DNA of 14,953 nucleotides, from positions 1-14,953 of the forward strand of contig JAYULE010000070.1 in NCBI GenBank assembly GCA_043763845.1, given 5' to 3'. Below, one piece after another: positions 6,479 to 14,600 of this stretch; the first letter of the stretch is position 1, and each line of letters starts with the position of its first letter. The position numbers and the translations under genes are program-made. The notes below the pieces were generated by a model, which was given only the letters and a program-made list of their open reading frames with translations, ran no database searches and had not been told where the DNA came from. The DNA is from Pseudopedobacter sp043763845 (GTDB lineage Bacteria; Bacteroidota; Bacteroidia; Sphingobacteriales; Sphingobacteriaceae).

Positions 6479-6680
6479 TTGTAACAAAAAAATAGAATGT
6501 TATACAAACTGGCTTAGTGAAAAATTGTTAAGGTTTGCGTAAAGATTATTTTGTTTTGTGGTAAAGCCAATAGTACTTTTTATTTTACCGCACAGAACGC
6601 CAAGTTAAAACGCAAAGAACACAATTTGGTAGCATAAACCGCTTCTTAATTTAATGGATTTGATGATTAAAAAACAACAA
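6479..6680. other. Intergenic region downstream of mqnB, before repeat copy 2
   Basis: No gene is supported. A weak hairpin pairs GTGGTAAA (6558-6565) with TTTACCGCAC (6584-6593), with a two-base bulge and no following U-run. A 27-codon ORF at 6663-6746 reaches into the repeat but is not kept open in the corresponding part of copy 1. The AACAACAA at 6673-6680 recurs at 7004-7011, immediately outside the other end of the repeat. Confidence 0.5.
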
Positions 6681-7003
6681 CATATTTTGCTGAAAAATTT
6701 AAGTGAAAATTTGGGGCTTCGCCGTAAACTGTCGATTGATTTTTAATAGGAAGATTTGTTTACATTAAACAAGTGTGCGATTGGGGACGACCTAGCTATT
6801 ATTTGGATAGGGAAGCTAATAAATTTTTTGTAGAAACATTCATAAATTGCCAGCCAAGCAATTCGCAGCGTGTTGCAATTACATTGTTAAACCACCAACC
6901 GTGGTTAACACGCCTTGAATTGCGTTGTAAAAAATTTATTGAGCTTACCAGACAAATCATAGCAAGTCTTGATTTTTTGGTTTCTTTTTCATCAAGGAAA
7001 AAG
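6681..7003 (+). repeat. Dispersed foldback repeat, copy 2, inserted between mqnB and mqnD
   Basis: Inverted copy of the element at 1064-1393. Homology is strong from the GGGGCTTCGCC region near 6716 to CATCAAGGAAAAAG near 7003, and weaker 'ATTTTGC' similarity extends to about 6684. The long foldback is kept: AAGCTAATAAATTTTTT (6813-6829) pairs with 6929-6946, with one bulge. GCAATTC/GAATTGC and GCGTGTT/AACACGC nest inside, and GTTAAACCAC faces GTGGTTAAC at the tip. An 80-codon plus-strand frame (from GTG at 6773) and a 70-codon minus-strand frame (6799-7011) happen to be open here. Both are broken by stops in copy 1, so I treat them as spurious. It is flanked by AACAACAA on both sides, though that sequence is low in complexity. 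Confidence 0.8.
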
Positions 7004-7074
7004 AACAACAAATAAAGGCCAAATAAAAAATACTTGAAGTTATAAAATTAACTATTGAAGATCTAAAATACAAT

Positions 7075-7902
7075 ATGAAACTAACCCTCGGTTTTTCGCC
7101 ATGCCCAAACGATACTTTTATTTTTGATGCCTTAATTAACGGCAAAATAGACACCGAAGGTTTAGAATTTGAATTGCATTTTGAAGATGTAGAAACGCTT
7201 AATAATAAAGCTTTTGCAGCCGAGTTAGATATTACAAAGCTCAGTTTTTTTGCCATTGCCCATGTTTTAAAACAATATGTTTTGCTAAATGCCGGCAGTG
7301 CTTTGGGTTTTGGTGTAGGACCTTTATTAATTTCTAAACAAGAAAACTTAGAGGTTTTAGATGCGAAATTACGGGTAGGCATTCCTGGAAAATTTACAAC
7401 AGCTAATTTTTTATTGAGCTTGGCCTACCCAACTTTAACTAATAAAGTAGAAACTGTTTTTTCTAATATTGAGCAAAACTTATTAAATGGCGAAATAGAT
7501 TTAGGTGTAATAATTCACGAAAATCGTTTTACGTACCAAAATAAAGGCTTGTATTTGGTGCAAGATTTAGGTGCTTTTTGGGAGCAAAAAACCACCCTTC
7601 CTATACCTTTAGGTGGCATTGCAATTAAACGAACTTTACCTAATGAAGTTAAAGAAAAAGTAGAGCGGGTTATAAAGAAATCGGTAGCGTATGCGTTTGC
7701 AAACCCCAAAGCTGGCTTGGCTTTTATACGCCAACATGCCCAAGAAATGAGCGAGGAGGTTATTTACCAACATATTAATTTATATGTTAACCAATATTCG
7801 CTTAATTTAGGTGACAGTGGACGAAATGCAATTGAAGTGCTTTTTAAACAAGCTTTTACATTGGGTTTGATTGATGAAGTGAACAGGGAGGTGTTTTTGT
7901 GA
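7075..7902 (+). CDS. mqnD: 1,4-dihydroxy-6-naphthoate synthase (MqnD)
   Basis: A 275-aa enzyme that converts cyclic dehypoxanthine futalosine to 1,4-dihydroxy-6-naphthoate, the naphthoquinone precursor of menaquinone. It has the periplasmic-binding-protein-like fold of the MqnA/MqnD family. The family hallmark SPCPNDTF occurs at residues 8-15. It is followed by DVETLNNKAF and DITKLSFFAIAHVL, GSALGFGVGPLL (about 78-89), and a second-lobe start with GIPGKFTTANFLL. HENRFTYQNKGL (about 146-157) carries the conserved histidine region used in catalysis. Length and motif order fit MqnD rather than MqnA. It is co-directional with mqnB, so they were probably one transcription unit. The intervening repeat raises the question of how mqnD is transcribed, and no TAnnTTTG box is visible just upstream. 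Confidence 0.93.
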   Translation: MKLTLGFSPCPNDTFIFDALINGKIDTEGLEFELHFEDVETLNNKAFAAELDITKLSFFAIAHVLKQYVLLNAGSALGFGVGPLLISKQENLEVLDAKLRVGIPGKFTTANFLLSLAYPTLTNKVETVFSNIEQNLLNGEIDLGVIIHENRFTYQNKGLYLVQDLGAFWEQKTTLPIPLGGIAIKRTLPNEVKEKVERVIKKSVAYAFANPKAGLAFIRQHAQEMSEEVIYQHINLYVNQYSLNLGDSGRNAIEVLFKQAFTLGLIDEVNREVFL

Positions 7903-7967
7903 TAAGAAATAGAAAGAATTTTTAAATTTATTATCTACTTTTATAACAAGTTTAAAGTTTACTATTT

Positions 7968-8381
7968 ATGAATAATAAAATACTTTTTTTACTTTTTGCA
8001 CTATTTTTTTTGGGATGTGGGAAATTGCAGTTTGATGGCATGACTTTTTTTACTGTAAAAGGTAGGCTTACTGATGCTAATAATACAAGCATACCCAACA
8101 TAACCTTAGAGGTTTTTAACACTAAAGAAACTACCAGCGGTTTTAGTGGACGTGGAACTGATGAAGCAATTTGCGCAACAGGTGTAACCGATAGCAATGG
8201 TAATTTTAAAATCAACTACCCAAAATCAAACGGAGTTGTTTATTTGCAATTGCCTTATGGGTTGCAAATGATAGACTCGGTTAAAGTAAACTCGTACTAT
8301 AATTACTTAGTTTATTTACAGCCCAATAAATTTCATGATGCTTTAATTGATTTACAAACTTTGAAAATTAGCTACAAATGA
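7968..8381 (+). CDS. Lipoprotein with a carboxypeptidase-regulatory-like beta-sandwich domain
   Basis: A 137-aa predicted lipoprotein. The type II signal peptide MNNKILFLLFALFFLG is followed by Cys17, giving the lipobox FLGC. The mature part has 'VKGRLTDANNTSIPNITLEVFN' then 'TGVTDSNGNFKINYP', the classic pattern of the CarboxypepD_reg-like/DUF4198-type sandwich that decorates Bacteroidota surface proteins. The remainder reads as further beta-strands. The short distance between Cys and the domain suggests it sits close to the membrane surface. Its TGA stop overlaps the ATG of the next gene (ATGA), so the two are surely co-translated and likely function together. The specific role is unknown. 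Confidence 0.8.
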   Translation: MNNKILFLLFALFFLGCGKLQFDGMTFFTVKGRLTDANNTSIPNITLEVFNTKETTSGFSGRGTDEAICATGVTDSNGNFKINYPKSNGVVYLQLPYGLQMIDSVKVNSYYNYLVYLQPNKFHDALIDLQTLKISYK

Positions 8382-8989
8382 GAGTTTTTTTTATCTTTTT
8401 TTTCGTACTTTGTAACTCGGTTTGTTTTGCTCAAAACAGTAAAATAGCTAATGATGAACAATCATCTTTTGGGATTTCGACAAGTTATAGAACTTTTATG
8501 TGCGATAATTTTTTAGCAAAATCGTACAATAATTACCCCTCTTTTGGTATGCAATTTAGTTTAAATGTTTACAAAAAATTTAATTTAGGGGCATTTTACA
8601 GATATAACAAAGCCAAAATAATAAGCACCCAGTATGTTGGTAATACCCAAAATAGTTCGGTATCCGATTTTGGCATTTTCCTTAGCTACTCAAAAAAGTT
8701 AAACAATAAATGGCTTTTTATTCCTAAAATTGGGATAGGAGGTTTTAATTTAAGTAATCAAATTATTGATAATCGCAGTTACGATCGGTTTAAATATTAT
8801 ACTTTCGGCTCGGTATTTTTTATTGCACCAGAAATCAACTACTTTATAAACAAAGATTTAAGTGTTTTTTCTGAGGTTGATTATGGTTTTGTAGATTTTA
8901 CTGGTATTACAGCAAGTAAAGCCGCTGGCACAAATTACAATGCTGCAAATCAATTAAATTTTACTTTAGGTATTAAGGTAGGATTTTAA
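8378..8989 (+). CDS. Outer-membrane beta-barrel protein
   Basis: A 203-aa protein with a cleavable signal peptide (MRVFFIFFFVLCNSVCFA, then QNSK). The rest consists of alternating amphipathic strands rich in aromatic residues: 'FGMQFSLNVYKKFNLGAFYRY', 'DFGIFLSYSKKL', 'KWLFIPKIGIGGFNLS', 'DLSVFSEVDYGFVDF', ending 'LNFTLGIKVGF' with a terminal Phe as in BAM substrates. This fits a small barrel of about eight strands of the OMP_b-brl kind. The start overlaps the stop of the preceding lipoprotein gene by 4 nt. It ends 7 bases from the convergent permease gene with no terminator visible between them. Function beyond the membrane location cannot be inferred. Confidence 0.82.
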   Translation: MRVFFIFFFVLCNSVCFAQNSKIANDEQSSFGISTSYRTFMCDNFLAKSYNNYPSFGMQFSLNVYKKFNLGAFYRYNKAKIISTQYVGNTQNSSVSDFGIFLSYSKKLNNKWLFIPKIGIGGFNLSNQIIDNRSYDRFKYYTFGSVFFIAPEINYFINKDLSVFSEVDYGFVDFTGITASKAAGTNYNAANQLNFTLGIKVGF

Positions 8990-8996
8990 AACAAAC

Positions 8997-10223
8997 CTAC
9001 AACTCGCCTTTTAAACTATCGAAATGCTTAACACTTAGCCTTGCGCTTATACTTGATGCAATAAGCGAAACCATTGCTACAGTAAAAAATACCATAAAAA
9101 AATCTTTTAATTTTAAAATTATAGGATAAGCGGTAATAATTAAGTTACCATTACCCATACTAATTAAACCGTATTTTTGTTGCAAAATACAAAAAGCTAA
9201 ACCAGCAACAATACCTGCCAAACAACCTATAAGGCAAATCATCATTCCTTCGAAAAAGAAAATTTGAGCTACCAAACTTTTGTTTGCACCTAAACCTGCA
9301 AGTATGGCAATATCTTTCTTTTTATCCATAACCAACATAGTTAACGAGCCTATGATGTTAAAAATGGCTATTACTAATATAAAAGTGAGCATAAAATAAA
9401 CGGCCCATTTTTCGGAATTTAAAATTTTATACAACAATACATTTTGTTGCACACGGTTTTTAAAAATTAGGTTTTTATTTGGGTACGATTTTATTTGGGC
9501 TATAAAATCATCGGCAATAGCCTTATTTTTTAAAGTAATTTCTATAGCCGAAACCTTGTAGGGCTCGTTTAACAACTCTCGGGCAACGGTTAGGGGTAAA
9601 AGTACGATATCGTCAAAATCCTGCCCCGACTGAAAAACACCAACGGGTAATAATGTAGTTGAGTTAAATTCGTTAACGCCAGCAAAACCAGTTGCAAACC
9701 CTTTTTTGGGAGAAAATATTTGGAGGTTTCTAATTTGATCTTCAACGTTTATACCCAAATTGTATTGCACACTTGCGCCTACAACGGCGTAGTTTTGCGT
9801 TTTATTGCTGAGTAAAAATGTGCCTTGTACCAGTATCGAATCTAAATCGGCATTAGCCAAAAAATTAGTGTTAACCCCTTTTATACGGCCAATAAACTGC
9901 CTATCATCGTACCGCAATAACGATTTTTCTTGTAGCACCTGGGTATAAATTAAAACATTAGGGTTGTTTTTTAAAGCTTGTAACTGTGGGGTACGAGGGT
10001 CGAAAGTTTTACCTGTTGCGGGTTGTATGCTAACATCGGGCGTAAAAGTGCTGTACATACTTAACACCAAACCTTCGAAACCGTTAAAAACCGAAAGTAT
10101 AATGATTAACGCGGCACTGCCTACAAAAACGCCCAACATACTTATGCCCGAAATTATATTAATGGCATTGGTGCTTTTTTTGGAAAAAAGATACCGCTTA
10201 GCTATGTAAAACGAGGTATTCAA
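8997..10223 (-). CDS. LolC/LolE-like ABC transporter permease (FtsX/MacB family)
   Basis: A 408-aa inner-membrane permease whose family extracts outer-membrane lipoproteins from the inner membrane with an ATPase (LolD) not encoded in this window. TM1 (about 20-48, NIISGISMLGVFVGSAALIIILSVFNGFEG) is followed by a ~220-residue periplasmic MacB-type domain. TM2 is at about 272-297, then the coupling region DKKKDIAILAGLGANKSLVAQIFFFEG, TM3 at about 325-350 and TM4 at about 372-395. The four-helix layout and the N-terminal AKRYLFSKKSTNAINIISGIS motif match Bacteroidota LolC/E proteins. The best start is TTG at 10223; the only in-frame alternative before the upstream stop is ATT. It begins 2 bases after the stop of the upstream hydrolase gene, so the two share an operon. 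Confidence 0.88.
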   Translation of the reverse strand: MNTSFYIAKRYLFSKKSTNAINIISGISMLGVFVGSAALIIILSVFNGFEGLVLSMYSTFTPDVSIQPATGKTFDPRTPQLQALKNNPNVLIYTQVLQEKSLLRYDDRQFIGRIKGVNTNFLANADLDSILVQGTFLLSNKTQNYAVVGASVQYNLGINVEDQIRNLQIFSPKKGFATGFAGVNEFNSTTLLPVGVFQSGQDFDDIVLLPLTVARELLNEPYKVSAIEITLKNKAIADDFIAQIKSYPNKNLIFKNRVQQNVLLYKILNSEKWAVYFMLTFILVIAIFNIIGSLTMLVMDKKKDIAILAGLGANKSLVAQIFFFEGMMICLIGCLAGIVAGLAFCILQQKYGLISMGNGNLIITAYPIILKLKDFFMVFFTVAMVSLIASSISARLSVKHFDSLKGEL

Positions 10224-10225
10224 AA

Positions 10226-10867
10226 TTAATTAAGGTAAGGATTGTTTAACCGCTCGAAACCAATTTGCGTTGCCGGGCCGTGGCCAGCGTAAATTGCCAT
10301 ATTGTTGGGCAATGCCATTAAATTGTTTTTTATGCTGTTTATGAGTTGGTTGTGGTTACCTCCGGGTAAATCGGTACGACCGATGCTGGTGTAAAACAAA
10401 ACATCGCCACCTATTAAAAATGCATCGGCTTTGCTATAAAAACATAAATGCCCAGGCGAATGGCCGGGGGCAAAAATAATTTCCAGCTCGCTGTTTCCAA
10501 ATTTTACTAAACCTGTTTCGGGCAAAAAAACTTCGGGTAAGGGCGATAGTTGATAATCGGAAAAGCCTTGTTGCGGTGCGTACGATGGTATGGCTGCTAA
10601 CAATTGCAATTCGTTTTTATGCAATTGTGGCTTTAAGCCGTAGTTATCAAAAATAAATTTGTTGCCCAAAACGTGGTCTATATGGCAATGGGTGTTTAGC
10701 AATAATTGTGGCTTTAAGTTTTTGCTGCTTATAAAATTCACAACCGCATTTTGCTCGGCACCAGTGTACATACCTGGGTCTATAATTACACACTCTAGCG
10801 TTTCATCGTATAAAATATAGGTGTTTTCTTGGTATGGATTGTTGGTAAATGATTTTATGGTTGGCAT
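10226..10867 (-). CDS. Glyoxalase-II-like metallo-beta-lactamase-fold hydrolase
   Basis: A 213-aa cytoplasmic MBL-fold hydrolase. The binuclear metal site is complete: THCHIDH gives H60, H62, D64 and H65; GHSPGH gives H136; GGDVLF gives D155; AGHGP gives H196. The order and the 'SIGRTDLPGG' segment match the YcbL/GloB-type group acting on thioesters such as S-lactoylglutathione. The C-terminal substrate-binding domain of true GloB is absent, so the substrate is open. The ATG at 10867 is 23 bases from the stop of the truncated frame at 10891. The permease gene begins 2 bases after this gene ends, so this is an operon. Confidence 0.88.
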   Translation of the reverse strand: MPTIKSFTNNPYQENTYILYDETLECVIIDPGMYTGAEQNAVVNFISSKNLKPQLLLNTHCHIDHVLGNKFIFDNYGLKPQLHKNELQLLAAIPSYAPQQGFSDYQLSPLPEVFLPETGLVKFGNSELEIIFAPGHSPGHLCFYSKADAFLIGGDVLFYTSIGRTDLPGGNHNQLINSIKNNLMALPNNMAIYAGHGPATQIGFERLNNPYLN

Positions 10868-10890
10868 GGTGGTGTTTTTTTTGTGGGGAT

Positions 10891-11022
10891 TTAGCTTTCG
10901 TCTTTATAATATATTTTATAAAATTTTCGGCCGTCGGTGTCGATACCTTGTTCTATTAATTGCCTGTCGCCGTGTATGTAAATGTGGAAGTTTTTATCAA
11001 GTTTTAAAACGCTTAATTGAGA
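10891..11022 (-). pseudogene. C-terminal remnant of a truncated gene at the edge of the restriction-modification module
   Basis: On the minus strand a frame of 43 codons runs from just after a TAA (11023-11025) to a TAA at 10891-10893. It has no ATG, GTG or TTG start. Its product begins SQLSVLKLDKNFHIYIHGD and ends RKFYKIYYKDES. The codon use and G+C (GGCGAC, GGCCGA) resemble the housekeeping genes to the left, not the AT-rich module to the right. Its first codons overlap the 3' end of the nuclease gene by 10 nt in another frame. I read it as the tail of a gene that once led the hydrolase-permease operon. I do not recognise the family. A chance ORF is possible but less likely. Confidence 0.55.
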
Positions 11023-11684
11023 TTAACTAAAATATGGTACAATTCTGTGGTTTTACCATCAATATAATATTTAGAAACATAACCCCTATGCAAATTTTCT
11101 ATGGTGTGATTTGACGTATATTGATTTAGAATTATTTTATTTAAAACTTCAATCATAATTTTTTCTGTTCCATTTAACAAATAACCGAGCATAAATCCTT
11201 CGTGTTTAAAATCGCCATTTATAAATCTGCCCATACCGTTTTGGGTTACATATTTATTTTGTAAATTATTTGCCTTTCTAGTGCCTACATTTGTTTGGCA
11301 AAGCACCTTGGCTTCTACAATAAATCTGAATTTTCTTGTTTGTACGGAACTAAAATGTGTAAAATATAAATCTAATCGTTTGGCAGTTTTGGGGTTTTGA
11401 ATACCTGTGGTATGAATGTGTGTATATTGTCGTGGTTCTGCAACCACTTCTATTGTAGAATATTGTTCTAAATCTACAAGGTTTTTAAGTTTACCATAAA
11501 TGCAAGCTGTTATCGTTTCTTCGTCTGTAGATTTTAGAATGGAAGTATCGTTAATGTACAAAGTGTGAGCCTGTAGTATTAATTCTTTAGTAGTGGTTTT
11601 CAAACTCACTACTAACTCATAGATTATTTCACTATCTACATTTACAGGATTTGTATAGTATTGTATAGATTTTAAATAGCTCAT
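11013..11684 (-). CDS. Putative PD-(D/E)xK restriction endonuclease of the R-M module
   Basis: A 223-aa protein. Residues 104-128 carry a PD-(D/E)xK-type core: D105 in RLDLYF, an 18-residue spacer, then VEAK with E124 and K126 on a predicted strand (FRFIVEAKVL), and E83 upstream as a candidate helix acid. After the core come a conserved-looking 'QNGMGRFINGDF' and 'EGFMLGYLLNG' block, which I associate with nuclease-like partners of large N6-adenine methyltransferases. The start codon overlaps the methyltransferase stop as TAATG, so translation is coupled. Cleavage activity is inferred from the motif and context only. The alternative is a specificity or effector subunit with a nuclease fold. 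Confidence 0.65.
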   Translation of the reverse strand: MSYLKSIQYYTNPVNVDSEIIYELVVSLKTTTKELILQAHTLYINDTSILKSTDEETITACIYGKLKNLVDLEQYSTIEVVAEPRQYTHIHTTGIQNPKTAKRLDLYFTHFSSVQTRKFRFIVEAKVLCQTNVGTRKANNLQNKYVTQNGMGRFINGDFKHEGFMLGYLLNGTEKIMIEVLNKIILNQYTSNHTIENLHRGYVSKYYIDGKTTELYHILVNLN

Positions 11685-14600
11685 TAATTGTTGTAATTAT
11701 TTAAGAGTTTAATAATTAAAACATCCGCATCATTTAGTGCTTGCGCTATATTCCAAAATTTGTGTTGGTTGGGCTTTATTAAATAAAAAGCGTTTTTATC
11801 TATTTGGTATTCTATGGTTTTTCGAAAATAGATACTGCTGGTATAATGCTGAAAGGTGTATTTATTTATTTCTTCTAAAATAGGTGCTATATCTGCTTGG
11901 CTTTCTTTTATAGCTTCTGTTTCTATTTTATTTATGGTACATTTAATAATGACTAATGGACTATTAAGGGAATTGGTAAATGTTTCAATTTTTATTTTAA
12001 ACTGAGAGTGTTTGAAATGTTTGTTTACAACATCAGCATAGGATGTAGCGTACTTTTTTAAGAAAGTATTATCAATTTTACTTTCGGCTTTTACTGCTTT
12101 GTAGTTGGCCTTTATTACGTTACTATAATTTACTACATTATCTATTAATGCTTTTTCATATTTGGTGATTTCCAATTCTTTGTAAATGAGTCCATTAATT
12201 TGTATTTTGATTGGTGTTATTGCTAAGTTTTCTTTTTCTTCATTATTCCATTCTTGTTTTTTTATTTCAATTATTTGGTCTAAATACTTGGCAAGTGTGA
12301 TGATGGTTTCTTGGGGAAAATTATTAATGAACATTGGGAAAGTTGTCATTTCATTTTTTTGAATACGCCCAATTTCAACTCCCCAACTTGCACTAATTGA
12401 AAGAAAAAAATAAGTAGCAATTTCTGAATTTAAACATACCACTAATGCTTTATGAAACTCAACACTTTTGTCTATAAACTTAATTGATTTTCCTTCAGTA
12501 AGAAAAGCAACATTGTAATCAATATAACTACAACATATATTTGCGTTCTTTGTGCCTTCTTTAAATAAAATAAGTGGAAAAGTAAAAATATTTTTTTTAT
12601 TAGTACGGTATTTCTCGTTTCCAATTAATGAGCCAAATGTTTTAAATTTATTAACTGTATAATATTGTAAAATATCATCGGTAGGGACAAAATAATGATT
12701 TATTAGGTGTGGATTGCCTTTTTTTGGTGCACCACTATCGCTATTTAATCCGCCCCCGTGAAGTTTAGTAAAATTATTTATCACTCCAAAGTCATTCAGT
12801 TTATTTAAAAACTTTAAATCTCTCAACCCTCCAAACATGGCCATTTTAAATAATTTAGAATTTGGATTAAGCAATTCGTCGAGCGGTAAATTCTTTATTT
12901 CAGTTTCATCTATTACTATGGCTTTTCTGCTTTTTATTATTTGTGTTTTTTGAGGAACGCAGTATAAAACAGTTTGATTCGTGTTTACTTCTTTTTCTAT
13001 TCTTTTTTCATAAATAATTAATGCAGCAGATTTTTTTGCTTTTTCAAACAAAGCACTTCGAACCACCGAAAAATTGACAATAGTAATTACTTTAAAATCT
13101 ATAAATAATTTTTGACGAAATTTTATGTCTGTACTTTCTGTATTGAAGAGTAATGATTTTGCAGAAGTAATTAATGCAATTTTTGCTTTAGGGTTTATCG
13201 TAGGCGCATAAGCAATAAATGCTTTGATTAAATCTTTTTTTACATCCCAATTATTTGTTTTACCCCAAGTAGTAATTTCATTTTCTACATTGTTTCTTTT
13301 CCAAGGAGGATTACCTATAATGATATTAAATGGCGTATTGAAAAAAGCAGATACTTGTTGGTTTGGATTTTTTTTAAATTTAGATGTTTCTCGAATAAAT
13401 GTACTTGCTTGTAAAATATTTTTGCCAAAAACTATATTATTTTCATTACGCTGTTTTACCTCGTCTTCATCTGTCCATAAAATTAAATTCCTAAATTTTA
13501 CTTCTTCTAAAACTTCACGAGGGTTCATATAACTTAGGAAAGTAAGATATAGGCTAAAGGCAGTTACTTTGGTGGCTTCAAGATTTTTTTCTACACCAAA
13601 AATATTATTATATAGCAAACTATTTAAAACACGGGCAGTAATATTTGTATTTGGGTTTGAATATTTCCAGCGTTCAATAATTCGTTTAAAGCCTTCTACT
13701 AAAAAAATTCCACTGCCACAGGTAGGGTCTAATATTTTTATATTGTGATTGTGGTCGTAGATGGTGGGCATTGGCAATACTTCATTATAGGTAAATTCTA
13801 CCAATGAAAGAGGGGTATAAAATGCTCCATCTTTTTGTTTTTGTGTAAGTTCTATTACTCCATTTTTCACCTCTTCGTTGCTCATAAACTCTTCGTAAAT
13901 AGCACTAATAAGTTCTATAGGGATAAATTTAAAGTTAAACAAAGTAAATAATGCTCGTTGGTTGCCCTGACCTTTTGCATTTATTTTTACTAATCCGGTA
14001 AAACAGTCGGATACTAAGGTTAATATTTCTGGATAATTTGTTGTAGCATTTATTTCCTCATCGTTCACTGGGAATAAATCGCCATTGAATTTTTCTTTAA
14101 GAAAATTAAACAAAGTGTATGTTTCTGTAGGATTTTCGATGAGTAGATTGGCAAAAGATTTTCTAACCTTTGTAATCACTTCTATCTGCTCTTTATCTAT
14201 AATATCTCTATGCTGTAAATAAAAAGTAAACAAACTACGCCCTAATAAATTATGTATTGTGCCTATGGTTAGTTTATATTTTTGTGTTGTAAATAATTGC
14301 TCTCTTGTTTTATGCAGTTGTTCAATTAGCTTTTTATCAACTCTTTGTGTTGAGGAAGTGTTAATTTTTTCATTACCTACAAAAATATTATCTGTATCAA
14401 TGTTAGCTTGCTGTAAAATATTACATAATCTATTTAGTTCTTCTTCATCTGTATGGAACTTATCAAATAAAATGCTTTCAAATTCAGTTTCGTTTTGAAC
14501 TGGTGTAGCGTAGTTGTTGAGTAAGTATATTTTTGTGGGGGTAATAATTAATGAGGTAGGTGTTCGACTTTCGTTCCAAAATTTATTTTGAATTTCAATT

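Noticed and set aside
6558..6593. GTGGTAAA/TTTACCGCAC hairpin as the mqnB terminator
   Set aside because: The stem is short and bulged, and no U-run follows it. Evidence is too weak to call it.
6773..7015. 80-codon plus-strand ORF (and 70-codon minus-strand ORF 6799-7011) inside repeat copy 2
   Set aside because: The matching frames in copy 1 are cut by stop codons on both strands while DNA identity stays high, so the DNA is conserved and the protein is not.
6957..7382. 141-codon minus-strand ORF across the mqnD 5' end and repeat copy 2
   Set aside because: It is antisense to mqnD, whose SPCPNDTF motif makes the plus strand the coding one.
10821..11030. 69-codon plus-strand ORF over the junction at 10891-11022
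   Set aside because: Its product lacks recognisable motifs, while the minus strand reads into a plausible gene tail and the hydrolase start.
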